Shown: positions 1-4,336 of the stretch, piece by piece
Layout of the letters: each line of letters begins with the position of its first letter
How positions within the stretch are numbered: position 1 is the stretch's first letter
NCBI GenBank assembly: GCA_003171295.1
Contig: PMYF01000382.1
Location: 2,606-8,269 of the forward strand
Direction: 5' to 3'
Source: Acidobacteriota bacterium
GTDB lineage: Bacteria; Acidobacteriota; Terriglobia; UBA7540
Length of the DNA stretch: 5,664 nt
Notes under the pieces: generated by a model
Told to the model about the DNA's origin: nothing
What the model saw: the letters and a program-made list of their open reading frames with translations, nothing else
Databases searched by the model: none
Made by a program: the position numbers and the translations under genes

Positions 1-142
1 CAGGCAGAAGATCGCAATCAAAGCTAGCTTAACAGGTCGCATGAAACAACTCCTGAAGAAGATCTGGACTCACCTGAAGTGCGGGCATCCCGCGACACCC
101 CGGTTACTCTAGCTGAACGGGCATGGGAAGGCAATCCAGAGC
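1..142. other. Left-edge upstream region, no supported gene
   Basis: No convincing gene was found in this stretch. The + strand frame through base 2 is open from the window edge to a TAG at 110-112, so these bases could be the last 36 codons of a gene that begins outside the window. They could also hold a 23-codon peptide starting at the ATG at 41, which has a weak AGG about 5 nt upstream. The peptide is basic with a short leucine/lysine run (MKQLLKKIW...) and I do not recognise it. The other two forward frames close at about 27 and 32. Neither reading is strong. Confidence 0.3.
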
Positions 143-167
143 GTCAGCGGACTCAAAAATCGCTGAC
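143..167. promoter_or_regulatory. Inverted repeat, candidate operator upstream of the ACS transporter
   Basis: GTCAGCG at 143-149 is repeated in perfect inverted orientation as CGCTGAC at 161-167, with an A-rich 11-bp spacer. The half-sites are 18 bp apart centre to centre, which is close to two helical turns. The right arm overlaps the candidate -35 box (163-168), a position expected for a repressor site. That the dyad is an operator is inference. It could instead be a hairpin at the end of an upstream transcript, although no T-run follows it. Confidence 0.35.
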
Positions 168-192
168 AGGCGCCGGCCGGCTATGGTATTGT
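163..192 (+). promoter_or_regulatory. Candidate sigma70-type promoter for the ACS transporter
   Basis: CTGACA (163-168) is a five-of-six match to the -35 consensus. TATTGT (187-192) is a four-of-six match to the -10 consensus, is separated by 18 bp, and is preceded by TGG, giving an extended -10 (TGnTATnnT). Transcription would begin near 199 and leave a leader of about 48 nt before the ATG at 247. The spacer contains a 10-bp GC-only palindrome (172-181). This is a pattern match only. Confidence 0.4.
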
Positions 193-246
193 GCCCCGAA
201 ACTTGCGCGAGCTTCGAACTGCGCTGAAGGCGGCGGATTTCTCCCT

Positions 247-1503
247 ATGGCTACCAAGCGGCTTCGCTGGTGGATCGTCTGGACCCTGTTCGGCTCTACC
301 GTCATTAACTACATCAGCCGGCAAACCTTCTCCGTGCTGGCGCCGGTCATCACCCAGGAATTGCATCTCAACCACACCCAACTCTCCCGCGTCTTCGGCG
401 TATTTCAGCTCTCCTACGCCGCCATGTGGTTGATTGGCGGTGTCCTGCTCGACATCATTGGCACGCGCCTGGGCCTCGCCTTGGCAGTCATCTGGTGGTC
501 CGTCATCAGCATGCTGACCGGGTTCGCGAATTCCGTGTTTTCGTTTGGCGTCTTCCGTTTTCTTTTGGGAATCGGCGAGGGTTGCAACTGGCCCGGCGCA
601 AGCAAAACCGTGGCCGAGTGGTTCCCTGCCAAAGAACGCGGGGTAGCCGTCGCGATTTTCGATAGTGGATCGAGTGTCGGCGGCGCGATTGCGGCTCTGA
701 CCGTGCCCTGGATTGCCATTCTCCTCGGCTGGCGTTACGCCTTTGTGCTGTCTGGAATCCTCGGTTTTCTCTGGCTGGCCGTGTGGCTCGCCGTCTATCA
801 CCCCTTGGACCGCCATCCGCGCGTGAGCACGGAGGAGCGTGCGCTTATCGCGGCGGGTCGCGACACCGAAACCGCCTCCGCGCAGCGCGGCATTGGACGC
901 TACCTGGGCCTGCTGAAACAATCCAATGTTTGGGGAATCGTCATCGGCCGGTCCCTGACCGACCCCATCTGGTGGTTTTACGTTTTCTGGCTGCCGCAGT
1001 ATTTGAGTGATGCGCGCGGGTTCAGCCTGAAGCAAATCGCGGCTTTCGCCTGGCTCCCCTTTGTGGCTGCGGATATCGGGAATTTTACCGGAGGCTTCGC
1101 GTCCGGCTTCCTGATCAAGCGCGGCATGCCCGTGGTGCGCGCACGCAAATGGGTTTGCGTCGTCAGTTCCTTGCCGATTCTGGCTGGAATTCCTGCCGCC
1201 ACGACCCACAACGCTTATTGGGCCCTCTGTCTGATCAGTTTCGCGGTGTGGGGCTACGCAAGCTGGTCAACCATGGGCCTCACGTTCCCCTCCGATTTGT
1301 TTCCGCAGGACGTCGTCGCCTCTGTGACTGGCGTGAGCGGACTGGGCGCGGGTTTGGTCGGAACGTTCTTCACGCTTCTGGTCGGATGGCTGGTTGACAA
1401 GTTTTCTTACTTCCCGGCGTTCTTCCTCGCGGGGACGATCCCCCTATTGGCTACGGTCAGCGTTCTGCTGTTGATCCACCAGCCGCAACGAAAGGCCGGA
1501 TAG
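247..1503 (+). CDS. MFS transporter, ACS family (hexuronate/sugar-acid type)
   Basis: Likely an inner-membrane proton-coupled symporter for an organic acid, probably a hexuronate or other sugar acid. The 418-residue product has the usual MFS length and about 12 hydrophobic segments. ACS/ExuT-like signatures are visible: NYISRQTFSVLAP at 21-33 in helix 1, a motif-A-like GVLLDIIGTRLG at 65-76, GIGEGCNWPGASKTVAEWFP at 108-127 running into a KERGVA loop, and WLPQYLSDARGFSLKQIAAF at 248-267. A SDLFP...TGVSGLGAG segment lies at 349-369. The frame is open further upstream, to a GTG at 79, but those 56 codons do not resemble an MFS N-terminus. The ATG at 247 places the first helix correctly and has a weak GGCGGA 9 nt ahead, so I chose it. 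It lies upstream of an SDR, a FucP-like permease and a UxaA-like gene, which fits sugar-acid uptake. The exact substrate is unknown; glucarate/galactarate or tartrate carriers of the same family are alternatives. Confidence 0.88.
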   Translation: MATKRLRWWIVWTLFGSTVINYISRQTFSVLAPVITQELHLNHTQLSRVFGVFQLSYAAMWLIGGVLLDIIGTRLGLALAVIWWSVISMLTGFANSVFSFGVFRFLLGIGEGCNWPGASKTVAEWFPAKERGVAVAIFDSGSSVGGAIAALTVPWIAILLGWRYAFVLSGILGFLWLAVWLAVYHPLDRHPRVSTEERALIAAGRDTETASAQRGIGRYLGLLKQSNVWGIVIGRSLTDPIWWFYVFWLPQYLSDARGFSLKQIAAFAWLPFVAADIGNFTGGFASGFLIKRGMPVVRARKWVCVVSSLPILAGIPAATTHNAYWALCLISFAVWGYASWSTMGLTFPSDLFPQDVVASVTGVSGLGAGLVGTFFTLLVGWLVDKFSYFPAFFLAGTIPLLATVSVLLLIHQPQRKAG

Positions 1504-1583
1504 CTCCCATTGCGGCTGAAAGTGCGTCCGTCCTAAGAGTAGACCGGCGGCCCACCTGGCCTGGCGCCGGGTAGGAATTGCGA

Positions 1584-1621
1584 ACCGGGCAGCGGCGATT
1601 CATGAATTGCCGCTGCCCGGT
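1584..1621. repeat. 38-bp near-perfect palindrome, possible terminator hairpin or operator
   Basis: The 13-base arm ACCGGGCAGCGGC (1584-1596) is exactly complementary to 1609-1621. The 12 bases between them contain a second perfect palindrome, ATTCATGAAT (1598-1607), so the whole element is symmetric apart from one G/T pair (1597/1608). It begins 80 nt after the ACS transporter stop and ends 34 nt before the -35 box of the SDR promoter. As RNA it would form a very stable hairpin, suggesting a transcription terminator or mRNA-stabilising structure, but there is no T-tract on either side. A regulator-binding site or a dispersed palindromic repeat are alternatives. Confidence 0.6.
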
Positions 1622-1655
1622 CACTGAGCCGTTGGACGCCTACGTCATCACCTCA

Positions 1656-1683
1656 TTGACTCGTTGCCGCCAACTCATATAAT
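1656..1683 (+). promoter_or_regulatory. Strong sigma70-like promoter for the SDR gene
   Basis: TTGACT (1656-1661) is a five-of-six -35 box and TATAAT (1678-1683) is a perfect -10 box, with a 16-bp spacer. This is the best promoter match in the window. The expected start of transcription is about 1690, only 0-2 nt before the ATG at 1692, so the transcript would be leaderless or nearly so. It implies that the SDR gene can be transcribed independently of the transporter upstream. Confidence 0.6.
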
Positions 1684-1691
1684 GGCAAGGT

Positions 1692-2711
1692 ATGACCCAA
1701 ACGACACCCAGTTCGACTTCTGCTGAGTCTTCCCGTCGATTCCTCATCACCGGCGCAAAAGGCTTTATCGGTGCGTGGATCGTGAAGGAGCTTATGGACC
1801 GTGGGTACCGGCCCCACGTTTTTGACGTCGATGCAGGATCGGCACGGCTAGCCGCACTCCTGACTCCCGAGCAGCTCTCCATAGTTCAGTTCATCCAGGG
1901 TGACATCACGCAATTCCAAGATGTAGAAAGTGCCGTGGGGGAACATGGCATAACACACGTGCTGCATCTGGCTGGAATCCAGGTGCCCGGCTGCGCCGCG
2001 GACCCCTTGCGTGGCGCCAGGGTGAACGTGGTAGGAACCCTCAATGTGTTTGAAGCCGCTCGGCGTAGGCGCGACCTGGTTCAAAATATTGTTTACGCCA
2101 GCTCCGCGGCAGTCTTCGGCCCCGAAGACGCCTACGGCGGCGCTACAGTCCCCGAAGGCGCGCCTCTCCTGCCCGGAACTCACTACGGTGTTTTCAAACA
2201 ATGCAACGAGGGAAACGCCCGCATTTACTTTCTGAATAACGGCATCACGAGTGCGGGGATCCGCCCCTGGGCCGTCTATGGCGTAGGGCGCGACCAGGGG
2301 ATCACTTCCGGCCCAACCAAGGCTATTAAAGCCGCAGTAGTCGGCCGGCCCTATACGATTCGATTCACGGGCAGCGTCGATTTGCAGTATGTGCGCGACA
2401 CTTCACGCATCTTTGTCCGCTGCGCGGAAGCTGCCCTCACCGGAGCCAAAGTCTATACGCCGCGCGGCAGCGTGGTCCGCGTGCCGGAGTTCCTCGCGAC
2501 GCTGGAACAAGTTTTGCCACAGGCCCGCACGCTCATCAACGCAGAGGGCAAACCTCTGCCCATCGCCGCCGACCTTGACGATAGCGCCCTGCAGCGCGAT
2601 TTGGGAGGTGTCCAGCGCACTCCGCTGGAAGAAGGTATTCGCGAAACCACTGCCATCTTCGAACGGCTCCGGGGTGCGGGAACACTCGACACGCAGGATC
2701 TGAATACCTAG
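1692..2711 (+). CDS. NAD-dependent epimerase/dehydratase (extended SDR family)
   Basis: A soluble 339-residue extended short-chain dehydrogenase/reductase with a Rossmann fold. The GxxGxxG nucleotide loop is at 21-27 (TGAKGFIG). Asp45 ends the second beta strand (VFDVD), which favours NAD(H) over NADP(H). GDI is at 70-72, HLAG at 92-95 and NVVGT at 112-116. The catalytic residues fit Ser138 in YASSAAVFG, Tyr165 and Lys169 (YGVFK). RPWAVYGVGR at 191-200 and YVRDTSRIF at 233-241 match the substrate-side motifs of sugar epimerases and dehydratases. It may epimerise, dehydrate or oxidise a free sugar, sugar acid or nucleotide sugar; the neighbouring transporters and UxaA-like gene favour a catabolic dehydrogenase role (inference). 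It is longer than typical uronate dehydrogenases (about 265 residues). The only ATG before the Rossmann fold is at 1692; the AAGG at 1687-1690 is only 1 nt away, too close for a normal ribosome site, and the promoter suggests a leaderless mRNA. Confidence 0.85.
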   Translation: MTQTTPSSTSAESSRRFLITGAKGFIGAWIVKELMDRGYRPHVFDVDAGSARLAALLTPEQLSIVQFIQGDITQFQDVESAVGEHGITHVLHLAGIQVPGCAADPLRGARVNVVGTLNVFEAARRRRDLVQNIVYASSAAVFGPEDAYGGATVPEGAPLLPGTHYGVFKQCNEGNARIYFLNNGITSAGIRPWAVYGVGRDQGITSGPTKAIKAAVVGRPYTIRFTGSVDLQYVRDTSRIFVRCAEAALTGAKVYTPRGSVVRVPEFLATLEQVLPQARTLINAEGKPLPIAADLDDSALQRDLGGVQRTPLEEGIRETTAIFERLRGAGTLDTQDLNT

Positions 2712-2823
2712 GGGAGATACGAACCGGGATCCATCGCCGCAGCCAGAATGCTTCCTGCAGTCGTTCGATCGCAAGGTATCTCCGCTCCATCTTCCCGACC
2801 TGCGATATGATGAAGTCTGAGTG

Positions 2824-2838
2824 GCCTTCCTGGAAGGC
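2824..2838. promoter_or_regulatory. 15-bp perfect palindrome, candidate operator before the FucP-like gene
   Basis: GCCTTCC and GGAAGGC flank a single central T, giving an odd-length perfect dyad centred 72 nt upstream of the permease ATG. It lies just downstream of the weak TATGAT box (2806-2811), so a bound protein there could control this gene. A role as an operator is inference from symmetry and position only. Confidence 0.3.
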
Positions 2839-2890
2839 TGCTGCCTTATTGCCCACGAGGAGAATTTCATAGCCTGCTACTTTTGAATTC

Positions 2891-2894
2891 GGAG
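2891..2894 (+). promoter_or_regulatory. Shine-Dalgarno site of the FucP-like gene
   Basis: GGAG ends 8 nt before the ATG at 2903. This is the clearest ribosome binding site in the window and fixes the permease start. It contrasts with the SDR gene, which lacks a properly spaced site. Confidence 0.65.
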
Positions 2895-2902
2895 CTTCAC
2901 TT

Positions 2903-4225
2903 ATGCCTACAAGGAATGCCAACGGCAATTTGGATCATCATCCTCCGCTGTTTTCAGCTGGGAATACCCTACCCTTTGTTCTGGTGACTGCGCTGTTCCT
3001 GTTTTGGGGTATCCCCAGCAACATGAATGACATTCTGATTAAGCAGTTCATGAAGTCGTTCGAAATCACTCGCTTCAGAGCGGGGTTGATCCAGTCAGCT
3101 TTCTACATGGGATATTTCCTTTTGGCCGTACCCGCCGCGCTGGTGATGCGCAGATACGGGTACAAGACGGGGCTGGTGATTGGTTTGTTACTCTACAGCG
3201 CAGGGACTTTTCTGTTTTGGCCTGCCGCCATTGTTCGGCAATATGGATTTTTCCTTTTCGCCTTGTTCGTCATCGCCAGCGGGGCCTCCTTTCTGGAAAC
3301 GGGAGCCAACTCGTTTATCGCGTTGCTGGGCGATCCCCGAACCTCAGAGCGGCGGCTCAACTTCTCGCAAGCCTTTAACCCCGTCGGAGCCGTGACCGGC
3401 GTCCTGGTGGGGACCGTCTTCATTTTCTCCGGGGTCGAACTGAACAAGCAACAGGTCTCCGCCCTCAAAGTTGCCGGCACCTACGAGGCATACTTGCGTA
3501 GCGAGACTCTACGCGTAGTCACCCCCTACATTGTTCTGGGGACGATCATTTTCATCTGGGCGCTGCTCATCCTGCGGACGCGATTCCCCAAGGTGGCCGA
3601 AGAAGCCGAACCGGCGGGCGACCGCTCGCACGGGAGGGCCCGCGACCTTATTCATTACCCGCATTTTGTGCGCGGGGTCATTGCCCAATTTCTGTATGTG
3701 GGAGCTCAGGTCGGAACCTGGAGTTACTACATCCAGTACATCCAGGACTACACCCATCAGCCGGAAAAAGTCGCCGGGTATTTTCTTACCGGGACGCTCG
3801 TGGCGTTTGGCGTGGGCAGGTTCACTGCCACCTACTTGATGAAGTTTATTTCCCCCACGCGACTCATGGGAGTTTATAGCATCATTAACACAGCCCTGGT
3901 GGCTGCCGGAGTTCTTTTTCCGGGCTGGGTGGGAGTCGGGGCGGTGTTCATGACCAGCTTCTTCATGTCGCTCATGTTCCCCACGATATTTGCCTTGGGC
4001 ATCAAGGAACTAGGCCCCAACACCAAGCTCGGTGGCTCCATCATTATCATGTCGATTGTTGGGGGCGCCTGTGCTCCGCCAGCCATGGGGCTGATCTTTC
4101 AGTACACCCACAGCATGGCCATCGCCATGCTCGTGCCTCTGGTCTGCTACACGTTCATTGCCTACTACGCCTTTTATGGGTCGAGAGTGGAAATCCCGGT
4201 GCGGGCCAGCATGGCACAGGCATAG
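2903..4225 (+). CDS. L-fucose:H+ symporter-like permease (FHS family, FucP-like)
   Basis: An inner-membrane MFS sugar/proton symporter of the FHS family; the 440-residue length and about 12 helices match E. coli FucP (438 residues). The key proton-coupling acids of FucP are retained: Asp43 in SNMNDILIKQF corresponds to E. coli Asp46, and Glu132 in FLETGANSF corresponds to Glu135. Other conserved blocks are FRAGLIQSAFYMGYF (58-72), LNFSQAFNPVGAV (152-164), YVGAQVGTWSYYIQY (265-279) and FPTIFALGIKELG (359-371). The hydrophilic centre (about 228-255, RFPKVAEEAEPAGDRSHGR) is the usual loop between the two six-helix halves. FHS members also carry glucose, galactose or other neutral sugars, so fucose is only one candidate. 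It lies 191 bp after the SDR and 111 bp before the UxaA-like ATG, and may be co-transcribed with the latter. The start is set by a good GGAG site. Confidence 0.88.
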   Translation: MPTRNANGNLDHHPPLFSAGNTLPFVLVTALFLFWGIPSNMNDILIKQFMKSFEITRFRAGLIQSAFYMGYFLLAVPAALVMRRYGYKTGLVIGLLLYSAGTFLFWPAAIVRQYGFFLFALFVIASGASFLETGANSFIALLGDPRTSERRLNFSQAFNPVGAVTGVLVGTVFIFSGVELNKQQVSALKVAGTYEAYLRSETLRVVTPYIVLGTIIFIWALLILRTRFPKVAEEAEPAGDRSHGRARDLIHYPHFVRGVIAQFLYVGAQVGTWSYYIQYIQDYTHQPEKVAGYFLTGTLVAFGVGRFTATYLMKFISPTRLMGVYSIINTALVAAGVLFPGWVGVGAVFMTSFFMSLMFPTIFALGIKELGPNTKLGGSIIIMSIVGGACAPPAMGLIFQYTHSMAIAMLVPLVCYTFIAYYAFYGSRVEIPVRASMAQA

Positions 4226-4236
4226 GAGTGAAGCGC

Positions 4237-4257
4237 GCTCCGGGACACATCCGGAGC
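4237..4257 (+). repeat. Hairpin just after the FucP-like gene
   Basis: GCTCCGG (4237-4243) pairs perfectly with CCGGAGC (4251-4257) around a 7-nt loop, beginning 12 nt after the permease stop. There is no U-run behind it, so a complete intrinsic terminator is unlikely. It could protect the permease message or partly attenuate reading into the next gene. Confidence 0.4.
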
Positions 4258-4259
4258 CG

Positions 4260-4292
4260 GTTCGGTCAACTACGCCGTCGATTGACCGGAAC
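4260..4292. promoter_or_regulatory. Second dyad/hairpin before the UxaA-like gene
   Basis: CGGTCAA (4263-4269) and TTGACCG (4282-4288) form a perfect inverted repeat with a 12-bp spacer and half-sites 19 bp apart. Allowing one bulged base the pairing extends to 4260-4292. As DNA it has the geometry of a dimeric regulator site, and the right arm contains a TTGACC -35-like box, though no good -10 box follows at the right distance. As RNA it would be a second hairpin directly after the one at 4237-4257. Confidence 0.35.
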
Positions 4293-4314
4293 AGATATTG
4301 GAGAGTTGTCATCT

Positions 4315-4323
4315 GAGGAAAGG
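4315..4323 (+). promoter_or_regulatory. Shine-Dalgarno that bears on the UxaA-like start
   Basis: GAGGAAAGG is a strong purine-rich ribosome site. Its AGGA core (4316-4319) lies 8 nt before an in-frame TTG at 4328, but 17 nt before the ATG at 4337; the distal AGG (4321-4323) is 13 nt before that ATG. Spacing therefore favours the TTG, adding three residues, while codon preference favours the ATG. Confidence 0.5.
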
Positions 4324-4336
4324 TGTATTGCTTGTC

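Larger units (their letters stand above)
2712..2902. other. 191-bp intergenic region between the SDR and FucP-like genes
   Basis: No gene is supported on the + strand. Visible structure includes an 8-bp inverted repeat, GGAGATAC (2713-2720) with GTATCTCC (2776-2783), a -10-like TATGAT at 2806-2811 with no convincing -35 box, and the 15-bp palindrome described separately. A 21-codon ATG ORF (2807-2872) has no ribosome site. The minus strand is stop-free across the gap, but I see no start signals or recognisable domain there. Confidence 0.4.

Noticed and set aside
79..246. 56-codon N-terminal extension of the ACS transporter from a GTG at 79
   Set aside because: The extension does not look like an MFS N-terminus, and it would overlap the candidate promoter and dyad at 143-192. 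The ATG at 247 fits the family.
181..1209. Long 342-codon open frame on the minus strand
   Set aside because: It lies antisense to the clear ACS transporter, has a low-complexity charged composition and no recognisable domain; it is a GC-rich shadow.
1544..1570. CCGGCG/CGCCGG possible hairpin after the ACS transporter
   Set aside because: Only 6 bp of stem with a 15-nt loop and no T-tract; the palindrome just downstream at 1584-1621 is far stronger.
1685..2779. Shared 9-mers GCAAGGTAT (1685 and 2771) and CGAACCGGG (1581 and 2720) in the two intergenic gaps
   Set aside because: The matches are short, without matching spacing or flanks, and are within what chance would give in several kilobases.
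2807..2872. Small 21-codon ORF in the SDR-FucP gap
   Set aside because: There is no ribosome binding site, no recognisable product, and it overlaps the palindrome at 2824-2838.
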